Of a stretch of DNA of 53,928 bases, positions 24,858 to 34,793 are shown piece after piece; positions within the stretch are counted from its first letter, which is position 1, and every line of letters starts with the position of its first letter. The stretch comes from Thalassospira xianhensis MCCC 1A02616 (GTDB lineage Bacteria > Pseudomonadota > Alphaproteobacteria > Rhodospirillales > Thalassospiraceae). The position numbers and the translations under genes are program-made. The notes under the pieces are model-generated. The model did no database searches, was not told where the DNA came from, and saw only the letters and a list, made by a program, of their open reading frames with translations. Location of the stretch: positions 1 to 53,928 of the forward strand of contig NZ_JPWA01000033.1 of NCBI RefSeq assembly GCF_003326475.1. Reading direction: 5' to 3'.

Positions 24858-26816
24858 ATGACGCGGCAAGCAGGCGAGACGTGCATTGCACGGAAAATGG
24901 GGAGCCGGGGAAAAATTTCCCGCTATTTCGGGGGCGCATTTGGGGCGCTGATATTCGCGGCATCGCTGGCGGTTTCGACGGCAGCGATGGCACAGAATGG
25001 CGATAAACCCAACATAACGGCGGCACCGACAGTACCGGTCGGCGAGGAGCAGCTTAAACCCCTGACCACTGTTTCACACGGCATATCGCTGTATGGCGAT
25101 TTGAAGTATGGGCCCGATTTCCGGCATTTCGATTACGTCAATCCAGATGCTCCCAAGGGCGGGACGCTTGTACAAGGTTCCATCGTCGCATTTGACACAT
25201 TAAACCCCTATACCCTTAAAGGAACGGCAGCCAGCGGGCTTGGTCTGATCTATGACAGCTTGATGGTGTCAAGCGCGGACGAGCCTTCGTCGCTTTACGG
25301 GTTGATTGCACGCAGCATTGAATATCCCACGGATCGGTCTTTTGCGATTTTCCACCTTGATCCGCGGGCGCGGTTTCAGGACGGCACGGACATCACTGCC
25401 GAAGATGTCGTGTTTTCGTTCAATATCCTGATTGAAAAGGGTAGCCCGGTTTATCGGCAATATTATGCCCAGGTCGAAAAGGTCGAGGCCATTGACGATT
25501 TGACAGTCCGGTTTGATTTCAGGCCGGGCAACAACCGTGAAATGCCTATGATCGTGGCCGAGCTCGCCATTATGCCCAAGCATTACTGGGAAGGGCGGGA
25601 CTTTTCCAAAACCACCTTTGATATCCCGGTAGGTAGCGGCGCCTATAAAATCCGTGATTTTGAATCCGGTCGCCGGATTACCTATGAACGGGTCAAGGAT
25701 TACTGGGCAGAGGATCTGCCGGTTAATCGCGGCAGCAACAATTACAATACGTTGCGGTTTGACACCTATCTTGATCCCGATGTGCAACGCCAGGCGTTCT
25801 TTGCCGGGGAATATATGATCCGCAGCGAACATTCTTCGCGCGAATGGAGCACGGCATACAACACGCCCGCAGTCCAGAATGGCCAGATCAAGAAGGAATT
25901 CCTGCCCGATAATCTGCCAAATGGCATGCAGGCCTATGTGTTTAACACGCGCAAACCGCAATTTGCCGATATCCGCGTACGGGAAGCCCTGCAATATGCG
26001 TTTGACTTCGAATGGCTGAACCGTGCGATGTTCTATGGCGCGTATAAACGCAATGTCAGCTATTTCGCCAATTCCGAACTGGCAGCGACCGGTGTACCGC
26101 AGGGCGAGGAGCTTGATATCCTGAAAGGATTCAGAAGCCAGCTTCCGCCGGAGCTGTTTACCCAGCCACCACAATTGCCGAACTTTGATGCACCCAATGG
26201 CCGACGCGAAGCATTGCGCCATTCGATGAAGCTATTGCAGGATGCGGGCTGGGAATTGCGCAACATGCAACTGGTCAACAGCAAGACCGGTGAACCGTTC
26301 CGGTTTGAGCTGATTATCCGCCAGCCGGGGCTCGAGAAGATTGCACTGGTTCTGAAAGCGCGCCTGCGCCAGCTTGGCGTAACCATGGATATCCGCCTGA
26401 TCGATACCGGGCAGTGGGTCAACCGCATTCAGGCCTATGATTTCGATATGACGACCTTCTGGTGGACGCAAAGCCTTTCACCAGGGAACGAACAGCGTAT
26501 TTTCTGGTCATCCGAAGCTGCCAACCAACCTGGCAGTCGTAATTTTGCCGGTATCAAAAGCCCGGTCATTGATGAACTGATTGATCTGGTCGTAGATGCC
26601 GACAGCCGCGAAAGCCTTGTGCAGCGTGTGCGTGCACTTGATCGCGTGTTGCAGTGGGGATTTTATGTGATCCCGCAATATTATCTTGGCGGGGACCGGA
26701 TGGCCTATTGGGATGTGTTTGGAAGACCTGATGTGGTGCCGCTTAAGGGATCATCTGTCATGACATGGTGGATTGACCCCGAAAAGTCGCGACAGCTCCG
26801 TAAAGGGGGGTATTAG
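24858..26816 (+). CDS. yejA: YejA-type periplasmic peptide-binding protein
   Basis: This 652-residue SBP_bac_5 (cluster C) binding protein has a signal peptide at about residues 15-55 with the hydrophobic core GALIFAASLAVSTAAMAQ; the N-terminus is unusually long, and an internal start at 24897 (MGSRGK) is possible. The motif HFDYVNPDAPKGG and the region FDTLNPYTLKG are typical of YejA. In other bacteria YejABEF takes up peptides, including microcin C, across the inner membrane. AGGAA at 24848-24852 supports ATG 24858. The permease gene begins 3 bases after the stop. Confidence 0.9.
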   Translation: MTRQAGETCIARKMGSRGKISRYFGGAFGALIFAASLAVSTAAMAQNGDKPNITAAPTVPVGEEQLKPLTTVSHGISLYGDLKYGPDFRHFDYVNPDAPKGGTLVQGSIVAFDTLNPYTLKGTAASGLGLIYDSLMVSSADEPSSLYGLIARSIEYPTDRSFAIFHLDPRARFQDGTDITAEDVVFSFNILIEKGSPVYRQYYAQVEKVEAIDDLTVRFDFRPGNNREMPMIVAELAIMPKHYWEGRDFSKTTFDIPVGSGAYKIRDFESGRRITYERVKDYWAEDLPVNRGSNNYNTLRFDTYLDPDVQRQAFFAGEYMIRSEHSSREWSTAYNTPAVQNGQIKKEFLPDNLPNGMQAYVFNTRKPQFADIRVREALQYAFDFEWLNRAMFYGAYKRNVSYFANSELAATGVPQGEELDILKGFRSQLPPELFTQPPQLPNFDAPNGRREALRHSMKLLQDAGWELRNMQLVNSKTGEPFRFELIIRQPGLEKIALVLKARLRQLGVTMDIRLIDTGQWVNRIQAYDFDMTTFWWTQSLSPGNEQRIFWSSEAANQPGSRNFAGIKSPVIDELIDLVVDADSRESLVQRVRALDRVLQWGFYVIPQYYLGGDRMAYWDVFGRPDVVPLKGSSVMTWWIDPEKSRQLRKGGY

Positions 26817-26819
26817 GCC

Positions 26820-27929
26820 ATGCTGAACTATATCCTGCGTCGCCTTTTGCTTATTCCGGTTACGCTGTTTGGTATCATGGTTCTGAACTTTGCCATTGTG
26901 CAATTCGCACCGGGGGGCCCGGTCGAACAAATGATTGCCCAGTTGCAGGGTACCGATGTTGCCGCAACTGCCCGCATCAGCAATCAGGGTGCAGATAGCG
27001 GTGGAGGCGGTGGTGCCAGCGGGGGGAACAATTTTTCCTCTACCTCCAACTATCGCGGGGCGCAGGGACTTGATCCTGAAATCATCACCCAGCTGGAACA
27101 GCAGTTCGGCTTCGATAAACCGGCTCATGAACGTTTCTGGATGATGATGAAAAATTATCTGACGTTCGATTTCGGCCAAAGCTATTTTCAGGATCGCGAC
27201 GTGGTCGATATCGTGATCGACAAAATGCCGGTTTCGATATCGCTTGGGCTTTGGTCAACCCTGATCATCTATATCATTTCCGTGCCGCTTGGCGTTGCCA
27301 AGGCCGTGCGGGACGGATCGAATTTTGATGTCTGGTCATCCGCTGCGATCATTGTCGGTTATGCCATTCCGGGCTTCCTTTTTGCCGTGATGCTGATCGT
27401 GGTGTTTGCCGGTGGGACCTATTTCGATCTGTTCCCGTTAAGGGGGCTGACATCATCGAATTTTGATGAGTTGTCGCTTTTGGGTAAGGTTGCGGATTAT
27501 TTCTGGCATCTGGCATTGCCGATTACGGCACTGACCATTGGTGGCTTCACCACTCTTACGATGCTGACGAAAAACTCGTTCCTTGATGAAATCAACAAAC
27601 AATATGTGGTCACAGCACGGGCCAAGGGATTGACGGAAAAGCGGGTTCTTTACGGGCATGTGTTCCGCAATGCGATGTTGCTGGTCATTGCCGGTTTCCC
27701 GAGTGCATTGATCGGGTTGTTGTTTACCGGTTCGGTCCTGATCGAGGTGATTTTCTCGCTCGACGGGCTTGGGTTGCTTGGTTTTGAAGCTGTGATGAAG
27801 CGTGATTACCCGGTGATGTTTGCGACACTTTATCTGTTTACGTTGTTTGGTCTTGTTCTGAACCTGATCAGTGACCTCAGCTATCACCTGATTGATCCGC
27901 GGATCGACTTCGAAGCGCGGGAGAATTGA
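26820..27929 (+). CDS. yejB: YejB, peptide ABC transporter permease
   Basis: This 369-residue inner-membrane subunit has the N-terminal [15 protein letters not shown] helix. A periplasmic insert follows, with a Gly-rich stretch at residues 57-70 and [11 protein letters not shown], which resembles the same loop in E. coli YejB. It then has the BPD-transport core with [19 protein letters not shown] as the ATPase-contact loop. Length agrees with YejB and is more than that of DppB. The stop region is followed by yejE within 3 bases, so the subunits are co-translated. Confidence 0.93.
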   Translation: MLNYILRRLLLIPVTLFGIMVLNFAIVQFAPGGPVEQMIAQLQGTDVAATARISNQGADSGGGGGASGGNNFSSTSNYRGAQGLDPEIITQLEQQFGFDKPAHERFWMMMKNYLTFDFGQSYFQDRDVVDIVIDKMPVSISLGLWSTLIIYIISVPLGVAKAVRDGSNFDVWSSAAIIVGYAIPGFLFAVMLIVVFAGGTYFDLFPLRGLTSSNFDELSLLGKVADYFWHLALPITALTIGGFTTLTMLTKNSFLDEINKQYVVTARAKGLTEKRVLYGHVFRNAMLLVIAGFPSALIGLLFTGSVLIEVIFSLDGLGLLGFEAVMKRDYPVMFATLYLFTLFGLVLNLISDLSYHLIDPRIDFEAREN

Positions 27930-27931
27930 TC

Positions 27932-28963
27932 ATGCAAAACATCATTCTTTCGCCGTTGAACAAACGCCGGATTGCCAACTTCCGGTCCAACAAGCGCGGA
28001 TACTGGTCGCTTGTGATTTTTGCTATTCTGTTTGTCATCTGTCTGGCAGCGGAATTTGTCGCCAATGACAAGCCGATTTTTGTCAAATATGACGATAACT
28101 GGTATGTCCCGATCCTGTCAGACCACCCTGAAACCGTTTATGGCGGCGATTTTGACGTCGAAACCGATTTCTATGATCCCTATATCCTTGGCAAGATCGA
28201 GGAACACGGTTTTGCCATCTGGCCGCCGATACCGTTTTCTTACAATACCATCGATTTTGAAATGCGCGAGGCACAGCCAGCCCCGCCATCGTTCCGGCAT
28301 TGGCTGGGAACAGATGATCTTGGTCGGGATGTTCTGGCGCGCCTGATTTACGGATTCCGGATTTCGATCCTGTTTGGCCTTGCCTTAACGGCAATCAGTT
28401 CGGTGATCGGGATCGCGGCCGGTGCGGTACAGGGCTATTTCGGTGGCTGGATTGACCTTGGTTTCCAGCGTGTGATCGAAATCTGGTCCGGATTGCCGCA
28501 GTTGTTCATCCTGATCATTCTGGCCAGCCTGTTTGCGCCGGGTTTCTGGACGCTTTTGTTCATTCTTGTGCTGTTTAGCTGGATGAGTTTGACGGGGCTA
28601 GTGCGTGCGGAATTCCTGCGGGCGCGCAATTTCGAATATGTTCGGGCCGCGCGCGCATTGGGCATGACCGATTATCGCATCATGTATCGCCATGTTCTGC
28701 CGAACGCGATGGTGGCAACGATTACGTTCCTGCCGTTTGTGTTGAACGGTTCGATCGTGGCCCTTACATCGCTTGATTTTCTGGGGCTGGGCATGCCGCC
28801 CGGATCGCCGTCGCTTGGCGAGTTGCTTGCACAGGGTAAAAACAACCTTCAGGCACCGTGGCTTGGTATGACGGCGTTCTTTGCAATCGCGATTATGCTG
28901 AGTTTGCTGATTTTTATCGGCGAGGCGGTGCGCGATGCCTTTGATCCACGAAAAACCTTCTAG
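27932..28963 (+). CDS. yejE: YejE, peptide ABC transporter permease
   Basis: This 343-residue inner-membrane subunit pairs with YejB. It has an N-terminal membrane helix (about 24-42), a large periplasmic loop of about 100 residues containing DNWYVPILSDHPETVYGGDF, then the permease core. The core begins at HWLGTDDLGRDVLARLIYGFR and contains the coupling loop RAARALGMTDYRIMYRHVLPN. The ATG at 27932 lies 2 bases after the yejB stop; the TTG at 27926 overlapping that stop is less likely. The C-terminus FIGEAVRDAFDPRK is standard for this group. Confidence 0.93.
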   Translation: MQNIILSPLNKRRIANFRSNKRGYWSLVIFAILFVICLAAEFVANDKPIFVKYDDNWYVPILSDHPETVYGGDFDVETDFYDPYILGKIEEHGFAIWPPIPFSYNTIDFEMREAQPAPPSFRHWLGTDDLGRDVLARLIYGFRISILFGLALTAISSVIGIAAGAVQGYFGGWIDLGFQRVIEIWSGLPQLFILIILASLFAPGFWTLLFILVLFSWMSLTGLVRAEFLRARNFEYVRAARALGMTDYRIMYRHVLPNAMVATITFLPFVLNGSIVALTSLDFLGLGMPPGSPSLGELLAQGKNNLQAPWLGMTAFFAIAIMLSLLIFIGEAVRDAFDPRKTF

Positions 28964-28973
28964 GGGAACGGTT

Positions 28974-30608
28974 ATGACGACCAATCAATCGACACAGCCG
29001 CTTCTGGAAGTAAGGGATCTTTCGGCAAGTTTTGCCGGTGTCCCGGCGGTCAAAGGCGTTTCGTTTGCCATGAAGCGCGGGGAGACCATGGCGCTTGTCG
29101 GCGAAAGCGGGTCGGGTAAATCGGTGACTGCACTTTCCATCTTGCAATTGCTGCCCTATCCGCGGGCCAGCCACCCGGGTGGTTCGATCCTGTTTGACGG
29201 ACAGGAAATGGTCGGAACGGATGCGAAAATTCTGCGAAACATCCGCGGCAACCGGATTGCAATGATTTTCCAGGAACCGATGACATCGTTAAACCCGCTG
29301 CATAATATTGAAAAGCAGATCGGCGAGGTGTTGCTGCTGCATAAGGGATTGCGCGGTGCCAAAGCACGGGCGCGTATTCTTGAACTGCTTGATCTGGTGG
29401 GTATTCCTGATCCGGCTTCGCGGCTTAAAGCATTGCCGCATGAATTATCGGGTGGACAGCGCCAGCGCGTGATGATTGCCATGGCATTGGCAAATGAACC
29501 GGAATTGCTGATTGCCGACGAGCCGACCACGGCCCTTGATGTAACCATTCAGGCACAGATCCTTGAATTATTGAAGGATTTGCAGGCCAAGCTTGGCATG
29601 GCGTTGCTGCTGATTACCCATGATCTTCAGATCGTGCAGAAGATGGCCGATAATGTCTGCGTCATGAAGGATGGCGAGGTGGTTGAGCGCGGTACGGGGC
29701 GCGGGATTTTTGATAATCCGCAGCATCCCTACACCCAGAAGCTTCTGGCTGCTGTGCCAAGCGGCAATGCGCCACCATTACCCGAAAATGCGCAGGAACT
29801 GATCCGGACAAATGACATTCTGGTACGGTTCCCGATTGGCAAGAAGGGGCTGCTTGGTCGCCCGGAATATTACCTTGATGCGGTCGATCATATTTCGCTT
29901 AGCCTGAAACAGGGCGAAACATTGGGCATTGTTGGCGAAAGTGGATCGGGGAAGACGACACTTGCAATGGCGATCTTGCGTCTGCTGTCATCGACCGGCG
30001 ATATTCGGTTTGATGGTAAAGATGTTCGGCAATTTTCCGGGGGTGATTTGCGCGCATTACGTCGCGACATGCAGGTAGTGTTTCAGGACCCTTTCGGATC
30101 CCTGAGCCCGCGTATGTCGATCAGCCAGATCGTCGGCGAAGGGCTTGAAATCCATAACCCGGAAATGTCCCGGCAGGAACGCACTGAGCGCATTGCCGAG
30201 GCGTTGCGCGAAGTAGATTTGCCGGTGAATGCCATGGATCGTTATCCGCATGAGTTTTCTGGCGGGCAGCGCCAGCGCATATCCATTGCGCGTGCACTGG
30301 TCTTAAAACCGCGTTTCATGGTTCTTGATGAACCGACATCGGCACTCGATATGTCGGTACAGGCACAGATTGTCGAACTTTTGCGTGATCTTCAGGCGCG
30401 CCACAAGATGGCCTATCTGTTTATCAGCCATGACCTTCGTGTGGTGCGCGCGCTTTCGCATCGGGTGATGGTGATGAAGGGCGGGCGGCTTGTCGAAAGC
30501 GGAAATGCCGACGAAGTCTTTGAAAATCCGAAGGAATCCTATACAAAGGCTTTGTTGGCTGCGGCACTTGATTTGCGTGCAGCCGGGTCGGAGTTTGTGC
30601 AAAGCTAA
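28974..30608 (+). CDS. yejF: YejF, duplicated ATP-binding subunit of peptide ABC transporter
   Basis: This 544-residue cytoplasmic protein has two ATPase domains. The first has Walker A GESGSGKSV (about residues 43-51), signature LSGGQRQRV and Walker B LLIADEPTTALD. The second has Walker A GESGSGKTT (about 322-330), signature FSGGQRQRISIARAL and FMVLDEPTSALD. Each half carries the oligopeptide-type C-terminal HPYTQKLL or ESYTKALL segment. This two-domain form is characteristic of YejF. ATG 28974 follows AGGGGAA at about 28962-28968; an earlier frame start lies inside yejE. Confidence 0.95.
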   Translation: MTTNQSTQPLLEVRDLSASFAGVPAVKGVSFAMKRGETMALVGESGSGKSVTALSILQLLPYPRASHPGGSILFDGQEMVGTDAKILRNIRGNRIAMIFQEPMTSLNPLHNIEKQIGEVLLLHKGLRGAKARARILELLDLVGIPDPASRLKALPHELSGGQRQRVMIAMALANEPELLIADEPTTALDVTIQAQILELLKDLQAKLGMALLLITHDLQIVQKMADNVCVMKDGEVVERGTGRGIFDNPQHPYTQKLLAAVPSGNAPPLPENAQELIRTNDILVRFPIGKKGLLGRPEYYLDAVDHISLSLKQGETLGIVGESGSGKTTLAMAILRLLSSTGDIRFDGKDVRQFSGGDLRALRRDMQVVFQDPFGSLSPRMSISQIVGEGLEIHNPEMSRQERTERIAEALREVDLPVNAMDRYPHEFSGGQRQRISIARALVLKPRFMVLDEPTSALDMSVQAQIVELLRDLQARHKMAYLFISHDLRVVRALSHRVMVMKGGRLVESGNADEVFENPKESYTKALLAAALDLRAAGSEFVQS

Positions 30609-30688
30609 GTCCGACGGGAACCTGACAAGGGACAACCGCGTTCGTCGGGCAATGCCATGGTACAATTACGGGCTGGAAGCGAGTGTTC

Positions 30689-31378
30689 ATGACCGAACCG
30701 GGAAAAAACCCGAAAGGATTCAGGAACTGGCTTGTCATGCCGCTGTCGGCGGTATCGATGGGTGTGATGTTGCTGCTGGCACCAGACGCACATGCGTCTG
30801 GTGGCGGACATGGCGGGGACGCCACATCCGAGAGCAGTGGGCCAAAGGAACCCGAGATTCCCGAAACGGTAATCCAGTCGGATTCAATTGCGCTGACCGT
30901 GGTTTTGCCAAAGGTTGGTGCAATCCGGCAGATGGTGTTTCATGTTTGGCTGGAGGCGTCGTCGGTGGCGGACCGTGCCATCCTCGAACAGGCTGAACCC
31001 AAATTACAGAACGCGTTTCTGCGTGATCTTCAGCGCATTATGTATCGTGATACCCAGAACCGGTATGACAAGCTCGAAGCAGGCAAACGTGGATTTGTCT
31101 ATAACGGGCCGGAACTGATCGCGCCGCCACCGCCCAAAACGCCAGAAGAACTCGAAGCGGAAAAAGAAGCGGCCGAAGCGGCAAAGGAAAATGGTGAGGA
31201 AATCATATCCGAACCTCCATTTTCCCCGTTCCCGCCAACGACCAATCGCTATTTTGCCGCTCTTCAGAACCGGCTTTTATCGACCGCACGGGGCATTGTG
31301 CCGCCAGAAGCCATCCGCTCGGTCCAGGTGCGCAAGTTCTATGACAATTGGCCAGGTGATAAAAAGCCTGGGCGGTGA
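30689..31378 (+). CDS. Secreted or membrane-anchored protein of unknown function
   Basis: I do not recognise a family. The 229-residue product has an N-terminal hydrophobic segment LVMPLSAVSMGVMLLLAPDA (about residues 15-34) ending HASGG, so it is probably a signal peptide. A Gly/Ser/Glu-rich linker follows. A compact domain at about residues 65-130 contains SIALTVVLPKVGAIRQMVF and QNAFLRDLQRIM. Then comes a Pro/Glu/Ala-rich charged helix (about 140-170) and a C-terminal LQNRLLSTARGIVPPEAIRS. The middle and end loosely recall FliL-like periplasmic domains, but this is not firm. It lies 80 bases after yejF on the same strand; a functional link is unproven. ATG 30689 is preferred to GTG 30683. 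Confidence 0.7.
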   Translation: MTEPGKNPKGFRNWLVMPLSAVSMGVMLLLAPDAHASGGGHGGDATSESSGPKEPEIPETVIQSDSIALTVVLPKVGAIRQMVFHVWLEASSVADRAILEQAEPKLQNAFLRDLQRIMYRDTQNRYDKLEAGKRGFVYNGPELIAPPPPKTPEELEAEKEAAEAAKENGEEIISEPPFSPFPPTTNRYFAALQNRLLSTARGIVPPEAIRSVQVRKFYDNWPGDKKPGR

Positions 31379-31621
31379 GACGCTCCTGCAAATCCTGTGC
31401 ATGCCTGTGGCCGCTTGCCATATGATTTGTTTCCCCATTTCTGAACGATCCTTTGCAGATTGGTCCATTCCCATACAACGCGTTTTGAACCGGGTTGAAT
31501 GCGGCAGGGGGCGGTGACTCCCTGTGAACTTGGTCTGTGGATGCCAGCCGTGCGCAGAGTGCACTTGTTCGAGGGCTTGAGCGTGATATTCCGAGGCGTT
31601 TGACGTTACCTGGGGATTGAA

Positions 31622-32290
31622 ATGCCGATTGAAACATGGCTCAGCTTTTGCGCACTGGTATCACTTATGGTGGCGACACCGGGTCCAAGTGTTCTGATCG
31701 GGATGTCACATTCGTTGCGTTATGGTCCTCGCCCGACAATGATTACGGCACTTGGCGATGTGACCGCCAACATGATCCAGATGGTGATTGCCGCGGTTGG
31801 TCTGGGGGCGTTGCTTGCGACATCGGCGACGGCGTTTGGTGTGGTCAAATGGTGCGGGGTTGCTTTCCTGTTTGCCATTGGCGTGACAGCGATCCTGCGC
31901 AAATCCAAGGCAGGAAACAATAATAACGAAACCGAAACAAATTTGGCGTCAGGGTTTGAGCCCGTGCTCAAGCGTCGCCTGTTTAGCGAAGGCTTCCTTG
32001 TCGCAGCCGGCAACCCGAAAGCGATTGCTTTTTTCGGAGCACTGTTTCCGCAATTCATCGATCCGTCGGCGGAACTTTTGCCGCAGTTGATGATTCTTGG
32101 AACCACCTTTGTGATTTTTGATTACACATTCGTAATGATATATGCGATGGGCGCTGCTCGTCTGATGCCCTGGCTGATAAAGCGCGGCGGAAAAACCACA
32201 ATTGGCCGCATCAGTGGCGGTGTTTTGATTGTTGCAGCCCTGCTTTTGTCGTTGATCGATATGCCAGAAAGCGTTGCCAACACCCGTTAA
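31622..32290 (+). CDS. LysE-family exporter (RhtB type)
   Basis: This 222-residue inner-membrane protein has about six helices. The family's N-terminal motif VATPGPSVLIGMSHSLRYGPR and the AAGNPKAIAFFGALFPQFID segment near residue 125 are clear. LysE/RhtB proteins export amino acids or derivatives; the substrate is not predictable. The preceding 243 bases (31379-31621) contain no convincing gene. A second LysE exporter lies at 44777-45442, and the two are only moderately alike. Confidence 0.9.
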   Translation: MPIETWLSFCALVSLMVATPGPSVLIGMSHSLRYGPRPTMITALGDVTANMIQMVIAAVGLGALLATSATAFGVVKWCGVAFLFAIGVTAILRKSKAGNNNNETETNLASGFEPVLKRRLFSEGFLVAAGNPKAIAFFGALFPQFIDPSAELLPQLMILGTTFVIFDYTFVMIYAMGAARLMPWLIKRGGKTTIGRISGGVLIVAALLLSLIDMPESVANTR

Positions 32291-32613
32291 GTCGAAATCT
32301 GGGGTAAGCAGAAACTTCTTGTGTCACGGAGTGTATCTTGCGGCTCTATGCGCGAGTGTTTCGATCTAAGTTTTTGATATCAAAAGATGAAATAGAAGAT
32401 CAAATGACCGGACGCAAAAAACATGAACAAACCAACTGGTCTGTTTGTTGGCTATTCTTACGTGTGGGAAGGTGGGTAAGGAAGGATAGGGCAGATTTTC
32501 TGTCCCATTTGGCGAAATTCCGCACTCTTGCCAATTCTTGGCTGTCAAAAACCGGGTGAATTCCGCTTGTCGATGGCAGTGATACCCGAAAAAACTTGGC
32601 CCGGAAGCCTCAA
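32291..32613. other. Intergenic region between LysE exporter and MarR gene
   Basis: This 323-base stretch separates two converging genes. Short open frames are present but have no ribosome-binding site and no protein-like composition. It is relatively AT-rich at 32350-32460. I see no terminator hairpin or RNA gene. Confidence 0.4.
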
Positions 32614-32961
32614 CTATTCGGTTTTCTTGCCAGCAGAGACGATAATGTCGCCGAATTCGCGCAGGAAAACGGAGCCCTTTACCGTGCGCTGGATCAGGAC
32701 CGAGCGACGGTCGTCCTCGTCAACCTTGCGCTTGACCATGCCCAGCGAACTGAGGCGGTCAAGAGCACGTGTAATGGCCGGTTTGGAAATGTTAAGTGCG
32801 TCCGAAAGGCCACGCACGGTATGCGGGGCCGGAGTCAGGTAAACAGTTAGCATAAGGGCCATCTGGCGGGCCGATAGGTCGGGAGAGTCCCGACGCACAC
32901 TTTCCACAATCGCGATACGCCAAAGGTCAAGCGCCTGAGACGGTTTGATCTCGATCGACAT
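32614..32961 (-). CDS. MarR-family transcriptional regulator
   Basis: This 115-residue winged-helix protein reads LSARQMALMLTVYL, then the recognition region VRGLSDALNISKPAITRALDRLSSLGMVKR and the wing VDEDDRRSVLIQRT, the standard MarR arrangement. It is shorter than many MarR proteins (about 140 residues) because the N- and C-terminal dimer helices are brief. ATG 32961 is chosen; a TTG at 32976 gives five more residues. It lies 95 bases downstream of the M17 aminopeptidase gene on the same strand. Target and ligand are unknown. Confidence 0.85.
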   Translation of the reverse strand: MSIEIKPSQALDLWRIAIVESVRRDSPDLSARQMALMLTVYLTPAPHTVRGLSDALNISKPAITRALDRLSSLGMVKRKVDEDDRRSVLIQRTVKGSVFLREFGDIIVSAGKKTE

Positions 32962-33055
32962 GCCTGTGCCCAACAATTAATTTGTTACGAATACGTAATC
33001 TGTCTACCTGACCCCTGCGCAGATGTCAAAGGTCTAATTGGGAAAAACTAAACGT

Positions 33056-34456
33056 TTACTTTCCGTAACGATCCGCGATCAGCTTGAAAGCAGCCCGAAT
33101 GCCTTGGGCTTCACCGCCTTCGGGGCGTCCTGGACGGGAAGAAGGATTCCACGCCATCAGGTCGATATGCGCCCAGGCTTTTGCACCCTCGGCGAAACGA
33201 TCAAGGAACAGGGCGGCGATGATTGCCCCGCCATAGGGCGATCCGGAAATGTTGTTCATGTCGGCTGCCTTGCTATCAAGCATCGGGCGATAATCATCCC
33301 ACAGCGGCAGGCGCCACATCGGATCGTTCAGCGCCAGGCCGTTTTCGAGAAGCCCATTGGCAAGATCATCGTTATTGGAAAACAGGGCAGGCAGACCAAG
33401 GCCCAGTGCAACACGTGCCGCCCCGGTCAGGGTTGCGAAGTCCAGAAGCATTTCCGGATTCTCGGCGACGGCTTCGGTCAGCGCATCGGACAGGACTAGC
33501 CGACCTTCGGCGTCGGTATTGCCAACTTCAACCGTGATGCCCTTGCGGGTCTTAAGAATGTCGCTTGGCCGGTATGCCTTGCCCGATACCATGTTTTCAA
33601 CAGCCGGGATCAGAACGCGCAGACGAACCGGAATACCGGCTGCCATAATCATGCGCGCCAGACCAAGAACCTGTGCCGAGCCGCCCATATCCTTTTTCAT
33701 CAGTAGCATGTTGCTGGACGGTTTCAGGTCATAGCCACCGGTATCAAAACAGACACCCTTGCCGACCAGTGTGATTTTGGGTGCGCTTTCATCGCCCCAG
33801 CGCAGATCGATCAGGCGCGGGTCGCGGTCGCTGCCCTTGCCGACGGTATAGATCGCCGGGAAGTTTCGCTTGTTCAAATCTTCGCCAACGATGCTGGTGA
33901 CCTTTGCGCCGAATTCCTCGCCAAGGCGGCGTGCGGCGGCTTCGAGTTCCTCGGGCCCCATGTCATTGGCCGGGATATTGATCAGGTCGCGCGCAAGGCC
34001 AATGCCGCGCGCGATATTCTCGGCACGCTTGGCTGCCTCGTTTGCCGGAATGGCAAAAAGGGCCCGTTTGGCGGTGCTGGCATCCGACTTGCGGTAACGA
34101 TCAAACCGGTATCCGCCAAGATAAAGACCAAGAACGGCCTTTTCACAGACCGCATCATTTTCCGTGACATCATCGGTCAGGATATATTCGCCCGCAGGCA
34201 ACGCACCGGGCAGTGCCGCAAAATCCCACTGGGTTTTTGCATCATCGACATAGCTGATCACAACGGTCTGATAGGCGCCCGCTTCGCCGGGCAGGGCAAG
34301 ATGGGTGCCGCGTTTGCCCTCATAGCCGGAAGATTTGACCCATGCCTGATGACCATTAGTTTGTTTGCCGAGCCAGTTTTTGAAATCGGCTTCGGCGACG
34401 GCCGTAATGCGGATCGGGTTGGACGATTTTTCAGACGCGATGATGTGATCGAACAA
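33056..34456 (-). CDS. Leucyl aminopeptidase family protein (peptidase M17)
   Basis: This 466-residue cytosolic dinuclear-metal aminopeptidase removes N-terminal residues from peptides. Metal and catalytic motifs are VGKGVCFDTGGYDLKP at about residues 231-246, MKKDMGGSA at 253-261 and the signature NTDAEGRLVL at 313-322. The N-terminal domain is short, as in PepB-like members. The start is a judgement: TTG at 34456 has AAGGGAAG just upstream and gives MFDHIIASEKS. ATG 34507 adds 17 residues but has no ribosome-binding site, and TTG 34525 is worse. The peptide importer yejABEF nearby would supply substrates, but no operon link is seen. Confidence 0.9.
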   Translation of the reverse strand: MFDHIIASEKSSNPIRITAVAEADFKNWLGKQTNGHQAWVKSSGYEGKRGTHLALPGEAGAYQTVVISYVDDAKTQWDFAALPGALPAGEYILTDDVTENDAVCEKAVLGLYLGGYRFDRYRKSDASTAKRALFAIPANEAAKRAENIARGIGLARDLINIPANDMGPEELEAAARRLGEEFGAKVTSIVGEDLNKRNFPAIYTVGKGSDRDPRLIDLRWGDESAPKITLVGKGVCFDTGGYDLKPSSNMLLMKKDMGGSAQVLGLARMIMAAGIPVRLRVLIPAVENMVSGKAYRPSDILKTRKGITVEVGNTDAEGRLVLSDALTEAVAENPEMLLDFATLTGAARVALGLGLPALFSNNDDLANGLLENGLALNDPMWRLPLWDDYRPMLDSKAADMNNISGSPYGGAIIAALFLDRFAEGAKAWAHIDLMAWNPSSRPGRPEGGEAQGIRAAFKLIADRYGK

Positions 34457-34793
34457 TTTGACACTTCCCTTGTGGTGGCATGTTGGCGTTGCCGGGAGAA
34501 GACCCATGGACAGGGTGGCCGACAACGTTTCCTACGGCGAGATTATGAATCCGATCTTACGGATGCCACCGTCAATCGGCAATCGCCCAAAAGAAAACCC
34601 CGTATGCGGAAATATCATGCGGATGATGATCTGTTCTGGCCGTCGAAGGGACATGGCATTGCCATATGCAAAAGAAGACGTTCGGGTACGATAAAACGAC
34701 AAACGAAAATCAGCGATGCAACGGTCTTGAACCGGATTTTGAAAGCCCCGATAGTGGTCGGCCACCATCATCCGTTTGATAAAGGATACCGCA
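34457..34793. other. Divergent intergenic region between M17 peptidase and GST genes
   Basis: About 337 bases with no supported gene. It holds the promoters of the two divergent genes. The peptidase may extend to 34507 if its ATG is used. Open frames on both strands here are overlaps or shadows. No clear -35/-10 pair or inverted repeat stands out. Confidence 0.4.

Noticed and set aside
26988..27060. Gly-rich insert in YejB as an odd feature
   Set aside because: E. coli YejB, as I recall it, has a similar low-complexity loop followed by NYRG..GLDPE, so it is ordinary for this subunit.
32338..32559. A 73-codon plus-strand frame between LysE and MarR genes
   Set aside because: No ribosome-binding site, odd composition, and no resemblance to any family.
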